From positions 1 to 51,430 of the forward strand of contig JARCMD010000112.1 of NCBI GenBank assembly GCA_030248885.1: a stretch of 51,430 nt of DNA, read 5' to 3'. Every line of letters begins with the position of its first letter. Position 1 is the first letter of the stretch. Both the position numbers and the translations under genes were made by a program. A model generated the notes under the pieces. It had not been told where the DNA came from, did not search any database, and saw only the letters and a list, made by a program, of their open reading frames with translations. Positions 7,401 to 16,061 of this stretch are shown here, in pieces. This stretch comes from Leptolyngbyaceae cyanobacterium MP9P1.79. GTDB lineage: Bacteria; Cyanobacteriota; Cyanobacteriia; JARCMD01.

Positions 7401-9221
7401 TTACAAACTCGTCCGATCGCCCACTGCCTGAGCTAGCTTTTGCAACACTTCAGCCACAGGTAAAACGCCCAAATCTCCGCTGGCACGAGTACGGATGCTG
7501 AGCGCGTTCGCCTCCACTTCCTTAGCCCCGATCACTGCCATCACGGGAATTTTCTGGGTTTCTGCATTGCGGATCATTTTGCCCAAGCGTTCACTGCTCT
7601 CGTCCACTTCAACCCGAACTTTGAGCGATCGGATTTGTGTGGCCACCTGCTGGGCAAACGGCCACTGCTCCTCTGTTACAGGCAACAACCGCGCCTGCAC
7701 CGGAGCCAACCACAGGGGGAAGTCTCCAGCATATTCTTCGATCAAAATCCCTACCAGCCGCTCCAGGGAGCCAAATGGGGCGCGGTGAATCATTACGGGG
7801 CGCTTACGGGTGCTATCCGCTGCCACGTACTCCAAGTCAAACCGTTCTGGCAAGTTGTAATCGACCTGCACCGTACCCAACTGCCATTCGCGATCGAGCG
7901 CATCTCGAAAGATGAAATCTAACTTGGGACCATAGAAGGCAGCTTCACCAATGCCCTCAAAGTGATCCATGCCCAAGGTTTCCACAGCCCGACGAATCGC
8001 TCCCTCTGCCTTGTCCCACGCCTCATCCGACCCGATGTATTTGTCAGAAGCAGGATCACGAAAACTCAGCCTCGCCCTGAAATTACTCAATTGGAGACTT
8101 TTGAATACCGATAGAGTTAAATCCACCACGTTGAGAAACTCTTGATCGAGTTGCTCTGGTGTCACAAACAGGTGAGCATCGTCTACCGTAAAGCCCCGCA
8201 CACGAGTCAATCCGCCCAACTCTCCAGACTGTTCATAGCGGTAGACCGTACCAAACTCCGCCAACCGCATCGGCAATTCTCGATACGATCGCAACTCACT
8301 TTTATAAATTTGAATGTGAAAGGGACAGTTCATCGGCTTCATCACAAAGCCTTGCTCCCCAAGGCGAGCGTCGTCATCCTCTGCCATGAGCGGGAACATA
8401 TCTTCGTGATACTTCTGCCAGTGCCCAGAGGTTTTGAACAAATCCACTCTCGCAATGTGCGGCGTGACCACAGGCAGATAGCCGCGCTCGATTTGTTCCT
8501 GTTGTAAGAAATCTTGTAGCGTCGATCGCAAAATCGTTCCCTTTGGGGTCCAGAGCGGCAAGCCGGGGCCAACCAGATCAGAAAAGATAAACAACCCCAG
8601 TTCTTTACCTAACTTGCGGTGGTCACGCTTCAGTGCCTCCTCTTTGCGGCGCTTGTATTCCACTAACTGTTCCGGCGTTTCCCAAGCCGTGCCATAAATC
8701 CGTTGCAATTGCGCCTTGGTTTCATCGCCGCGCCAGTAGGCTCCAGCCACCGATTCGAGGTCGATCGCGTCTGGCTTTAGTTCCGCCGTATTCTCAACGT
8801 GGGGCCCAGCACACAAATCCCACCATTGGTCGCCCAAGTGATAAATCGTGATCGGTTCCTGCAAGCCCTCCAGAATCTCCAGCTTGTAAGGCTCATTAAT
8901 GGCTTTAATCCGCCGTTCTGCTTCCTCGCGGCTGACTTCCTCACGCATAACTGGCAGTTTGCGGTTGATGATTTTGATCATCTCCTTCTTAATTGCCTTC
9001 AGATCCTTTTCGGCAAATGGTTCTGGGCTGTCAAAGTCGTAATAAAAGCCATTTTCAATCCAGGGCCCGATCGTCACCTGCGCCTTAGGAAACAGCTTCT
9101 GCACCGCCATTGCCATAACATGGGAGGCGGTGTGACGAATCTTCTGTAAAAGTTCAGATTCGCTCGTGCGCGGCAGATAAATTTTCTCAGGTTGGGCGTT
9201 CTCAGATTGTTCCGAAGGCAT
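7401..9221 (-). CDS. thrS: Threonyl-tRNA synthetase
   Basis: ThrRS (606 residues) charges tRNA-Thr in the cytoplasm. The N-terminal TGS domain found in E. coli ThrRS is absent; the protein starts almost directly at the editing domain (HTASHVMAMAV, residues 30-40, and DLCAGPHVENT), a shorter form seen in cyanobacteria. The class II catalytic core shows MKPMNCPFHIQIY with the zinc-ligand cysteine near residue 300, motif 2 in RYEQSGELGGLTRVRGF (about 328-344), and a motif 3-like MIHRAPFGSLERLVGIL. The anticodon-binding domain (PVQARLLPV onward) completes it. The ATG at 9221 is preceded by an AT-rich leader; no T-box was found. A tRNA-Thr(CGU) gene lies about 2 kb away. Confidence 0.96.
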   Translation of the reverse strand: MPSEQSENAQPEKIYLPRTSESELLQKIRHTASHVMAMAVQKLFPKAQVTIGPWIENGFYYDFDSPEPFAEKDLKAIKKEMIKIINRKLPVMREEVSREEAERRIKAINEPYKLEILEGLQEPITIYHLGDQWWDLCAGPHVENTAELKPDAIDLESVAGAYWRGDETKAQLQRIYGTAWETPEQLVEYKRRKEEALKRDHRKLGKELGLFIFSDLVGPGLPLWTPKGTILRSTLQDFLQQEQIERGYLPVVTPHIARVDLFKTSGHWQKYHEDMFPLMAEDDDARLGEQGFVMKPMNCPFHIQIYKSELRSYRELPMRLAEFGTVYRYEQSGELGGLTRVRGFTVDDAHLFVTPEQLDQEFLNVVDLTLSVFKSLQLSNFRARLSFRDPASDKYIGSDEAWDKAEGAIRRAVETLGMDHFEGIGEAAFYGPKLDFIFRDALDREWQLGTVQVDYNLPERFDLEYVAADSTRKRPVMIHRAPFGSLERLVGILIEEYAGDFPLWLAPVQARLLPVTEEQWPFAQQVATQIRSLKVRVEVDESSERLGKMIRNAETQKIPVMAVIGAKEVEANALSIRTRASGDLGVLPVAEVLQKLAQAVGDRTSL

Positions 9222-9394
9222 GAATCACGGGCCCTTTTATTGGATGACATTGCCTCTATATTATGTCTGTTGGGTGTAGCTCCTGACTTTCAGCTTCAGC
9301 AGCTTGTGACAAAATATTCATTTGGTTTATTTGAGCTGTGTTACGAAATGTAAATAATGTTAAGATTAGACGAATATGAGTTTATTTTTGAAAC

Positions 9395-9736
9395 ATGTCT
9401 AGTTCTAACTCTTCAGAGCCTAACTTTCTCACAAGTCTACTAGAGCCTCTGTTGGAAGATTTCACTTACTGGTTTGGCCGATCGCAAACGTTGCTAGAAA
9501 ATGAGAAGATTGATTTCTTAGAATCTAGTAAACAGGCTGAATTACTGAATCGAGTTAAGCAGGCTCAAAAAGAAGTGAATACGACTCAGCTTTTACTCAA
9601 AGTCACTGAAGGACAGGTTGGTGTTGAAACCGAAGTGCTGATGCCTTGGCACCGTCTGCTGATGGAGTGTTGGCAAGTTGCCGTTCGCTTTCGTACCGAG
9701 CGTTCTTCTCAAGGAGGACTTGAATCGGAACGATGA
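9395..9736 (+). CDS. DUF2605-family cyanobacterial protein
   Basis: This 113-residue, mostly helical cytoplasmic protein is recognised as a member of the DUF2605 family, found across cyanobacteria and of unknown function. The typical signature is a central EPLLEDFTYWFGRS segment and a C-terminal PWHRLLMECWQVAVRFR block. There is no signal peptide or membrane segment. It is followed after 124 bases by a DUF2973 gene on the same strand. The two families may be functionally linked, but that is inference. Confidence 0.8.
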   Translation: MSSSNSSEPNFLTSLLEPLLEDFTYWFGRSQTLLENEKIDFLESSKQAELLNRVKQAQKEVNTTQLLLKVTEGQVGVETEVLMPWHRLLMECWQVAVRFRTERSSQGGLESER

Positions 9737-9860
9737 GACATCTGGAAGTATGAGAGAAAGAGTTTACAAAGCAAGTTAGTTCGCTCAAACCGCTAACGCA
9801 ATTCTTATAAAAACCAATTTTGGCTAGCAGGAAACTGTTCAGCATTCACTGGAGAAGCAA

Positions 9861-10193
9861 ATGTTTCACTTAATGCACTTACTTTACGTCATTGCCTTTA
9901 CCGTCCTCGCTTTCTTGGCGATCGGTAATTTGCTACGCAATATGATGGTTTTGGGATCTGACTCTAGAACAGGTTGGTCCACATCCCCAAGACCCTCAAC
10001 TTCATCGCGGTCTCGGACTGCTCACCTTCAATTTGTTCCCCACCCAGAGTTTTTGGATGACACGGGCCACGTCATCAATGAACCTCTATTGGTGATGCGC
10101 TCTATGACGGTTGAGGATGCCCGCGAACAACTGGATGCCCTCTATAACTCCTCTCCAGGGAATAACGGCAATGATTCTTCCGCAGAAGCTTAG
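9861..10193 (+). CDS. DUF2973-family small membrane protein
   Basis: This 110-residue protein has one N-terminal transmembrane helix (MFHLMHLLYVIAFTVLAFLA, extending to about residue 30) and a cytosolic tail ending PLLVMRSMTVEDAREQLDAL. This pattern fits the cyanobacterial DUF2973 family, of unknown function. A good Shine-Dalgarno (GGAGAAG) precedes the ATG. A long bidirectional hairpin terminator follows. Confidence 0.8.
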   Translation: MFHLMHLLYVIAFTVLAFLAIGNLLRNMMVLGSDSRTGWSTSPRPSTSSRSRTAHLQFVPHPEFLDDTGHVINEPLLVMRSMTVEDAREQLDALYNSSPGNNGNDSSAEA

Positions 10194-10248
10194 TTTAGAA
10201 AAGTATTAATTGAACGTAAATGTAGCATTCAAGAATCAAGCTCTTCGA

Positions 10249-10295
10249 TAAAGCTATGAAGGCATGAAGTTAAACTTCATGCCTTCATGGCTTTA
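10249..10295. terminator. Bidirectional terminator hairpin between convergent genes
   Basis: ATGAAGGCATGAAGTT (10256-10271) is perfectly inverted at 10273-10288, and the pairing extends outward with one mismatch through TAAAGC. It lies between the convergent genes ending at 10193 and 10332, so it can serve both. Confidence 0.75.
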
Positions 10296-10331
10296 AAGGG
10301 AGTTGATTGTGACTACTTAGCTTTTAAACGA

Positions 10332-10823
10332 TTAGTTACTAAGGGATTTGAGAACCCATCCAATCACAATTCCCAGCCCACCAAAGCGGACAGCTTGCCA
10401 AAAGACTTCTCGTAAACTACTCCAAGACAATAATCGACTCTCTAAAGCATCATCCAGCGTTTCCAACCGCTCACGAATTTGCTTTAGCTCCGCCTTCAGG
10501 CTTGCCGATCGCCCTGCTGCCTGCTGGGGGAGAGATCGTTGAATTTGCGCAAGCTGCTCTTGCAAGTTTGCTCGTTGCTGCTGGTCTTGCTGAATCTGAA
10601 GATAGCGCTGTTTCAGGTTTTGCAAATCTTGCTCGATTGTTTCCAGTGCCTGCTCGAATTCTTGCTCTTCTGGGGCTTGCTCTTCTGGGGCTTGCTTTTC
10701 TGGGCCCTGCTTTTCTGGGGTACGCTCCTCTGGGTTTTGCTCCTTGGGGGGACGATCGCCTCCACTGTTAGCTTTGGTTGCGCCTGGTTCATCAGCCGCA
10801 GGGGAATCAAGGGGTGAGGGCAT
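10332..10823 (-). CDS. Coiled-coil protein with C-terminal membrane anchor
   Basis: This 163-residue hypothetical protein has a charged, Pro/Glu/Gln-rich N-terminus made of imperfect five-residue repeats (EKQAPEEQAPEEQ type). A long coiled coil follows (EQALETIEQDLQNLKQ to about residue 125), and then a C-terminal hydrophobic helix (FGGLGIVIGWVLKSL). It is probably a tail-anchored membrane protein. The ATG at 10823 is preferred to one at 10877, because the latter would leave only 5 bases before the divergent gene at 10883. No function can be assigned. Confidence 0.65.
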   Translation of the reverse strand: MPSPLDSPAADEPGATKANSGGDRPPKEQNPEERTPEKQGPEKQAPEEQAPEEQEFEQALETIEQDLQNLKQRYLQIQQDQQQRANLQEQLAQIQRSLPQQAAGRSASLKAELKQIRERLETLDDALESRLLSWSSLREVFWQAVRFGGLGIVIGWVLKSLSN

Positions 10824-10882
10824 TGAGGATAGGGAGAAATAGTAGAGTAGAGGTAGCTTTAACGTAATTAACTGCAATCATT

Positions 10883-11251
10883 ATGCCCGACCTTGCTCAG
10901 CCCTCATCCAACTTACCCGCAACAAAGATCGCTTCAGTCAAATTAGCGGGATTATCTGAATTTAGTAATTTGGAACTTGCCCAAGCATTACTCGAACGAT
11001 TGACCATCACAAGTTGCGATTGGCATCGGCTAAAGTCTAACCGTAAAGTCCGCGCCAGGGAGTTGTCCGCCGCCGCCCTAGTGTTTTTACTCAAAGATTT
11101 ACCTGAAGAGGGCTTGGTCAGGTTGCAACAGGCTGCGGGGTGGCTCGATCGCTCGGTTTCTGCGCCTCCCTGTCCCACCCACGGACACCACGATATGGGC
11201 GAGGTTTCTTCTCCAACTAGCAGTAGCACTGGAGAGCCTGCCAACCTATAA
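10883..11251 (+). CDS. Conserved cyanobacterial protein, probably DUF6439
   Basis: This 122-residue soluble protein has the conserved block FSNLELAQALLERLTI followed by DWHRLKSNRKVRARELSAAA and LVFLLKD. I recognise the pattern from a small family of cyanobacterial proteins of unknown function, probably DUF6439. The last third (PPCPTHGHHDMGE) is low in predicted structure. It is transcribed divergently from the coiled-coil gene, and the tRNA-Thr gene lies downstream on the opposite strand. Confidence 0.65.
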   Translation: MPDLAQPSSNLPATKIASVKLAGLSEFSNLELAQALLERLTITSCDWHRLKSNRKVRARELSAAALVFLLKDLPEEGLVRLQQAAGWLDRSVSAPPCPTHGHHDMGEVSSPTSSSTGEPANL

Positions 11252-11312
11252 AAGAACCGCGATTCCGGCTTAACTAATTACAGTTCTTGGATCTCTGAAG
11301 CTTCTTTGTGGA

Positions 11313-11384
11313 AGCCGATGGTGGGATTTGAACCCACGACCGCCTGATTACGAATCAAGTGCTCTACCCCTGAGCCACATCGGC
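11313..11384 (-). tRNA. tRNA-Thr, anticodon CGU
   Basis: On the minus strand the sequence folds as a cloverleaf: acceptor GCCGATG/CATCGGC, D-arm GGCTCAGGGGTAGAGC, anticodon stem CTTGA/TCAGG with loop TTCGTAA (anticodon CGT), and T-loop GTTCAAATC. The discriminator is T and the CCA end is not encoded. It reads the threonine codon ACG. Confidence 0.95.
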
Positions 11385-11637
11385 ATAACCCATTGATTAG
11401 TATAAGCCCTACGGGTTGCCTACGCTAGTCATGCCAAAAATTAGAGGAAGAGGTTAAGCCCTAACTAGTGTTTCAAAGGCTACCAGTTTCAAGACTGTTT
11501 GTGGTGTAGACATTTGTACCCTCACTGTCTTGCGCTTGATCCAGGCAGTTTCACTAGGCAGCGTATTGCAGGGATGGAATCTGTCATGATCAAAGGACGA
11601 TCGCTGCCATTAAAACCGCTGTTAAAAATTTAACCCC

Positions 11638-11937
11638 ATGACGAATTCAAATCCAAAGAGACCTGTAAGCAAAAAAACAATAACCAACACTAAACCCTCT
11701 TCACTCAGCCCCGAAAAATACGATCGGTTACGAGCAGAGATGAAGAACCCTTATCGCGGGCTGAGACGATTTGTTTACGGTGCTTTTGCCGCTTCAGGGT
11801 TTATTGGGGGATTTATTTTTTTAATCCAGTTAATTGCAGGGCAAGAGGTTAGTTCCACATTGCCTAACTTTGCTCTACAGGTGGGAGTGGTGGCGTTGAT
11901 GATCTGGCTATTTCGGGTCGATCGTTCCCCAGAGTGA
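11638..11937 (+). CDS. DUF3493-family membrane protein
   Basis: This 99-residue protein starts with a basic, Ser/Lys-rich region, then the family signature LRAEMKNPYRGLRRFVYGAF and two transmembrane helices (about residues 46-66 and 77-93). It ends LFRVDRSPE. DUF3493 proteins occur in cyanobacteria and plastids. Plant homologues have been linked to thylakoid complex assembly, but the bacterial role is not established. The gene converges on the SLH protein gene, whose stop is 25 bases away. Confidence 0.8.
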   Translation: MTNSNPKRPVSKKTITNTKPSSLSPEKYDRLRAEMKNPYRGLRRFVYGAFAASGFIGGFIFLIQLIAGQEVSSTLPNFALQVGVVALMIWLFRVDRSPE

Positions 11938-11962
11938 ACCTGTTGATCCGATCGACTCTCTC

Positions 11963-13630
11963 TTAAGGCAGCGTCACCAGGTAGGGAGAGGACAGTGCAT
12001 CTGCTTTGCCCGTGTTGACCAATGCTTGGTAAACAAAGGCAGCAACCTCTGCGCGGGTCGCCGCTCGGTTCGGATTTAGCTCCTTGGGATTGGGATAATT
12101 CACCACAATTCGGCGCTGGGTAGCTGACGCAACAGGACTGATGGCATAACTCGGAATTTGCGGTGCGTCTTGGAACACGGCATTGAGATTGGTGCTTCCG
12201 GGCTGAAATCCCAGTCCGCTGGCAAGAGATACCAACACCTGCACCCTGGGAATCTGCTGATCTGGCAAGAACAGTCCGTCTGGATAGCCCGAAAGAAAGC
12301 CGCCCTGAACCGAGGTTTCGATCACCTGGAAGCCCCAGAAGTTAGTTTGCACATCACTAAAGTTCACCCTGGCGCGCTGGGGGGCGGGGGTAAACGCTTT
12401 GCTGATGATGGAAGCAAATTGGGCACGCGTTACAGGGTCATTGGGGCGGTAGGTGCCATCACGAAATCCGCTGATGATGCCTCTAGAGGCTAGGGCTTCG
12501 ATGTAAGCTTGGGCCCAGTGACCCTGCACGTCTCTAAACTGGGACGACCCAGAACCTGGGGGCTGAACATTGGCAGCCACAAAGTCTACTTTTCCAGAAA
12601 TTTTCTGGATATCAACGTTGTTACCAACGGCTGCGATCGTATTTTTGGCTGTAGCGTTGTAAATGCTGTAGCGTCTATTGTTGCGAATGATATTGTTGCC
12701 AGGGTTACCTGTCACCCCCAGATCGGGCTGGGCATCGGCGATCGCCACCACGCCATCACGGACGTTGTTTTCAATCACATTGTTTCTCAACACAGGGCGA
12801 GCCGAATTGGACACCACAATCCCATCGTTGTTTTGCGTCACCTGATTACCATCGACTAAGGGTGAGGCCGTGCCCCCGATCGCAATCCCGAAGCCCGTAT
12901 CCTGAAACAGATTACTCCTCACTTCGCCCTGACCCGATCGGGCAAAGGCAATCCCGTTGCCTTGATTTTTAATAAATACATTATTAAAAATCTTGGGGGA
13001 ACTATTACCTGTAATAAAAATGCCATCCCGGAGACTATTCGAGAAAGTATTTGCACTCACGCTAGGGCTGGCAGACTCAACCCACAACGCCGTGCCGCGA
13101 GTCTGAGGATTCGTCACCGTAAATCCTCGTAGCTCACTATTGTTTACCGCCCGGATTGTCACATTTTGCCTTGCAAAGGACGGACTAATATAAATTCCAC
13201 TGCCAATCACCAAAACCCGCTGTCCCTTGGTAGACTCGTCTCCCTGCAAACTCACCCCTTCCTTTAACAGCAGCGGAAAAACTTCCCCAGATTGGCTCGT
13301 ATAACTTCCCGGAGCAACTCGGATCACAGTCCCCGGTTGCGCTTGTTGTAAAGCATAGTTAATGGTTCGGTAAGGGACGCTTTCACTCGTACCTGCCCCC
13401 CCGCTATCGTTACCCAGAGCAGAGTTGACGTAGAGAGTCCTCGCTTGAGCAATTTGGAAGGAGGCGGCGGCAACTGGACGAGTGACCGAACTTGCCCGAA
13501 CCAGTGGATGACCCACACTCCCAATGCCCACTAGAAACAGGGTCAATCCAGCATGAAGCAGCAAAACTCTCGATCGGATGGGATGGCTTCTTGACAAAAA
13601 ACGGTGATGAAAAGACCCCTGATTCGTCAT
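11963..13630 (-). CDS. Surface protein: DUF1565 right-handed beta-helix plus S-layer homology domains
   Basis: This 555-residue exported protein begins with a hydrophobic N-terminus (LLLHAGLTLFLVGIG, about 24-40) consistent with a signal sequence. YVNSALGNDSGGAGTSESVP marks a DUF1565 domain, and short repeats such as NTFSNSLRDGIFITGNSSPK and NNDGIVVSNSARPVL form a parallel beta-helix up to about residue 340. A C-terminal SLH region follows, with DVQGHWAQAYIEALASRGII, FRDGTYRPNDPVTRAQFASI and further, more divergent copies. SLH modules bind cell-wall polymers, so the helix is probably displayed in the envelope. Related architectures are common in cyanobacteria; the ligand or substrate is unknown. 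Confidence 0.85.
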   Translation of the reverse strand: MTNQGSFHHRFLSRSHPIRSRVLLLHAGLTLFLVGIGSVGHPLVRASSVTRPVAAASFQIAQARTLYVNSALGNDSGGAGTSESVPYRTINYALQQAQPGTVIRVAPGSYTSQSGEVFPLLLKEGVSLQGDESTKGQRVLVIGSGIYISPSFARQNVTIRAVNNSELRGFTVTNPQTRGTALWVESASPSVSANTFSNSLRDGIFITGNSSPKIFNNVFIKNQGNGIAFARSGQGEVRSNLFQDTGFGIAIGGTASPLVDGNQVTQNNDGIVVSNSARPVLRNNVIENNVRDGVVAIADAQPDLGVTGNPGNNIIRNNRRYSIYNATAKNTIAAVGNNVDIQKISGKVDFVAANVQPPGSGSSQFRDVQGHWAQAYIEALASRGIISGFRDGTYRPNDPVTRAQFASIISKAFTPAPQRARVNFSDVQTNFWGFQVIETSVQGGFLSGYPDGLFLPDQQIPRVQVLVSLASGLGFQPGSTNLNAVFQDAPQIPSYAISPVASATQRRIVVNYPNPKELNPNRAATRAEVAAFVYQALVNTGKADALSSPYLVTLP

Positions 13631-14048
13631 AATGTTGACTCTACTTTTGCTTGTATGCTTTACTTTTATACTCTAGGCGTACTCAATTGTAGGAGCGGAG
13701 TATCCTGCAAATAAGTCCTTGAATCGACCAGAAGGTTATCGTCTGGATGCTATGCCCTTCCGTTTCCTGGTATAACCTTTTCTAGAAATCTCTTAACGAA
13801 CTAATCTTGATTACATGAAAGTTAAACTCGGTGACCTTCACGTTGCTCGCGAAGTTCCTATGACTTGAATAACTTTTGCGGCATCCTCTAATTCACCTTA
13901 AACGGTTTCAATTTTACAGATGCTAAATTTACAAGCGCTAACAAGGTTTGACGATCGCCCACATAGCTTAACCCCAACAGTTTAAAATACGGCTGACTAC
14001 CTCTGGAGTAAGATGTCGTAGTTCCAAAGTCCCACCTATGGTTGAAAC
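13631..14048. other. Intergenic region containing one palindromic repeat copy
   Basis: This stretch lies between two divergent genes and must carry both promoters; neither is clear by eye. About 115 bp of it (13690-13805) belongs to the GCGAAGCAT repeat family described separately. No gene is evident. Confidence 0.6.
13690..13805. repeat. GCGAAGCAT-family repeat, copy A (diverged)
   Basis: The sequence TCCTGCAAATAAGTCCTTG, followed by AATCGACCAGAAGGTTATC and CCTGGTATAACC, parallels copy B at 14628 base for base with scattered substitutions. The core palindrome has decayed here (GGAGTATCC against GGATGCTA). Confidence 0.65.
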
Positions 14049-14603
14049 ATGATTCGTATTGCAGCTCCTACGATGAAATCACTGAATTCGACGATCGGTC
14101 GCACGTTAATTTGGCTACCTCTAATTTGGCTAGGGTTGAATTTGGGACGCGTCAATGCAGCCGAGAAGATTGTACTTAAATACCGGATCTTTGAAGCATC
14201 CATTTCGGTGAGCGAATTAGCAACCTTTGCGGAAACAGGGGAACTATCTCCGGCGCTCCAGACTTATTTAACTTTGGCAGGACGCGACCCTCAGGAATTG
14301 CGAACAGCGCTGACTGAGAAGGTGAATGTTAGCCCACAATTGCTCGATCGGGTTCTCAATAGTCTGCCTGGAGAAATTTTGTTAGACCAAGTGGGACAGG
14401 TGATTCACACACCTGCGGGTCGCGCCGATCGCCAAGCTCTCAGGGCTGCGATCGTTTTATCTGCGACCCCGGATAGCAATTTGACGCTGCTAGAGATTAT
14501 GCAAAATTATCCTACATCTGAAGTACAGGTTGAGGGCGATCGTCTCGTACAAGTTTATAACCAACTCAGTACCTTAATTAATCAAGTCAAGAACTGGCTG
14601 TGA
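14049..14603 (+). CDS. Exported DUF1400-like protein
   Basis: This 184-residue protein has an N-terminal signal-type segment (LIWLPLIWLGLNLGRVNAAE, cleavage likely after NAA). The mature part, KIVLKYRIFEASISVSELAT onward, resembles DUF1400, a domain found in cyanobacterial proteins either alone or in front of an alpha/beta hydrolase. No hydrolase domain is attached here. It probably acts in the periplasm; function unknown. Confidence 0.7.
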   Translation: MIRIAAPTMKSLNSTIGRTLIWLPLIWLGLNLGRVNAAEKIVLKYRIFEASISVSELATFAETGELSPALQTYLTLAGRDPQELRTALTEKVNVSPQLLDRVLNSLPGEILLDQVGQVIHTPAGRADRQALRAAIVLSATPDSNLTLLEIMQNYPTSEVQVEGDRLVQVYNQLSTLINQVKNWL

Positions 14604-14627
14604 CGCTCTATAATCCCTGCAAGTTCT

Positions 14628-14787
14628 TAGGAGATTTCTGAGCGATATCACCGCTTTAGGGGCGAAGCATCCGGCAAATAAGCCCTTGAATCGATCAGAA
14701 GGTCACTGCCCGGAGGCTAAGTGCAAAGCACACGCTACGCGAACGCCCTTCCAGTGCCTGGTATAAGCTTTCCTGGAAATCTCCTTA
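14628..14787. repeat. GCGAAGCAT-family repeat, copy B
   Basis: It starts GGAGATTTCTGAG just after the DUF1400 gene and contains GGGGCGAAGCATCCGGCAAA, AATCGATCAGAAGGTCACTG and CCTGGTATAAGC. It abuts copy C. The 3' half carries an extra short insert (GTGCAAAGCACACGCTACGC). Confidence 0.75.
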
Positions 14788-14952
14788 GGATCAGGAATTA
14801 AATAACTTACAGAAGTTAGAGACTGGGAAAGGGCGAAGCATTCGGGCAAAAACCTTTGAAACTCAATCATATCCCTTTACCGTAGCTTGCTTCCCGAAGG
14901 GTATGCTTCGCCCATACAGCAGGACTGTTGCATGTTATTTAATCCACGATCC
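14788..14952. repeat. GCGAAGCAT-family repeat, copy C, with 19-bp terminal inverted repeats
   Basis: The left end GGATCAGGAATTAAATAAC matches the inverted right end GGATCGTGGATTAAATAAC at 16 of 19 positions. Inside, GGGCGAAGCATTCGGG faces TATGCTTCGCCC. The element is flanked on both sides by TTA (14785-14787 and 14953-14955); the right-hand TTA is the stop codon of the neighbouring minus-strand gene, as expected if a 3-bp target duplication created it. Confidence 0.75.
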
Positions 14953-15153
14953 TTAGTACGCTAAAGTCTCTAACGTTTCGCGCAGATAGCGGCGCACTTG
15001 GTGGTCAAGATTCGTATCTTGGGGGCGAGTTTCGTCATTGCGCTCAAGTTGCCACCGTTGGAATCCAGAGCTAGAGGCGATCGCCTGCCTGAGATTACTC
15101 CAAATTTCCAAATCTGTAGAAGCGTTGTTGGAAGAAGGGGGAAAACTAACCAT
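14953..15153 (-). CDS. Small conserved cyanobacterial protein, unknown function
   Basis: This 66-residue soluble protein begins MVSFPPSSNN, contains LEIWSNLRQAIASSSGFQRW and ends VRRYLRETLETLAY. I recognise this as a short family conserved in cyanobacteria, whose members usually start close to FPPSSNN; that is why the inner ATG was chosen over a GTG nine codons upstream. Its TAA stop lies exactly at the edge of repeat copy C. Confidence 0.6.
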   Translation of the reverse strand: MVSFPPSSNNASTDLEIWSNLRQAIASSSGFQRWQLERNDETRPQDTNLDHQVRRYLRETLETLAY

Positions 15154-15336
15154 AAACACTTTTGACCAGAGGGGATTCACTAACGATGAAGGGAAACAAT
15201 AGATTTTCTTAAGGTAGCTGAATCTATCATGACAGCATTGTGATGAAACATACTATTTCTCAGTTATCCTGCTTCCCACCCATTTTCTCCGCGTGACAGA
15301 TTCTTACTAGGATCGTATTAAATTAGATCCCTGGTT

Positions 15337-15966
15337 CTACAGGTTATTCAATTCACGGTCTTTTGGAGAAGCTAGGGAGACAATCGGGGGCAAAATTTGG
15401 TTCAATTGCCACCCCGGAATTGTGAAATCGCGGCGAATACTTTCTACAGTGGCTGGTTCTGTTGCGGCGAACTCTGCTTCACTGGCTACTAGTACGCGCA
15501 GCACACTGACTGGAATTTGCAAAAACAGGTTTGCACCGAGAAATGCCACGCCTGCCAGTAGCAATCCTGCCACCCGCCATTCTGGTTGAAAGGGAGCCAC
15601 AGCACTGGCGATCGGAGCCAAATCATACAGCCTTCCCAGCACCCATAACAGAAACAGAGCCGATAAAATTGCTGGCACCTTTACAGACTTGGTTTTGAAC
15701 AGGTTGAGAATTTGGCGTTGGGGAATCGTCAATTGCTCCGATCGCAGGGACAGAGCCACCACACTAAAAATGTAGAACGGACGGGTAAGTTGCATCCAAA
15801 GGACTGGTGCAATCCCCACCGCCGCAACCGCTGCAAACTCTAATCCCACAGGCGCGATCGGGTCGCCCACGGCTAACCCCAGCAGACAGAAGGCTAGGCA
15901 CAGGGGCAGGGCCGCCAGTCCAGCAAGGTGAATCCATAAAAACGGCTCAGACCAGAAGGAGCGCAT
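15337..15966 (-). CDS. Membrane protein of the infB-linked 'low-complexity tail' family
   Basis: This 209-residue protein has about five hydrophobic segments (near residues 10-35, 38-58, 60-75, 95-113 and 128-150), opening with MRSFWSEPFLWIHLAGLAAL. In cyanobacteria a protein of this kind commonly follows infB and often carries a long low-complexity C-terminus; here the tail after VESIRRDF is short. The gene starts 96 bases after the infB stop on the same strand, so it is probably co-transcribed. Function unknown. Confidence 0.75.
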   Translation of the reverse strand: MRSFWSEPFLWIHLAGLAALPLCLAFCLLGLAVGDPIAPVGLEFAAVAAVGIAPVLWMQLTRPFYIFSVVALSLRSEQLTIPQRQILNLFKTKSVKVPAILSALFLLWVLGRLYDLAPIASAVAPFQPEWRVAGLLLAGVAFLGANLFLQIPVSVLRVLVASEAEFAATEPATVESIRRDFTIPGWQLNQILPPIVSLASPKDRELNNL

Positions 15967-16061
15967 AACGTCGGGATGGGGAATAAAGAAGGATAGTTAA
16001 GCAAACTCCCCTCTCTTCAGATGGAAAGGGGAGAATCAACAGTTGGCGATGAACCTGCACC

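Noticed and set aside
9222-9394. Possible T-box leader upstream of thrS
   Set aside because: The leader is short and lacks the T-box consensus; such leaders are also not expected in cyanobacteria.
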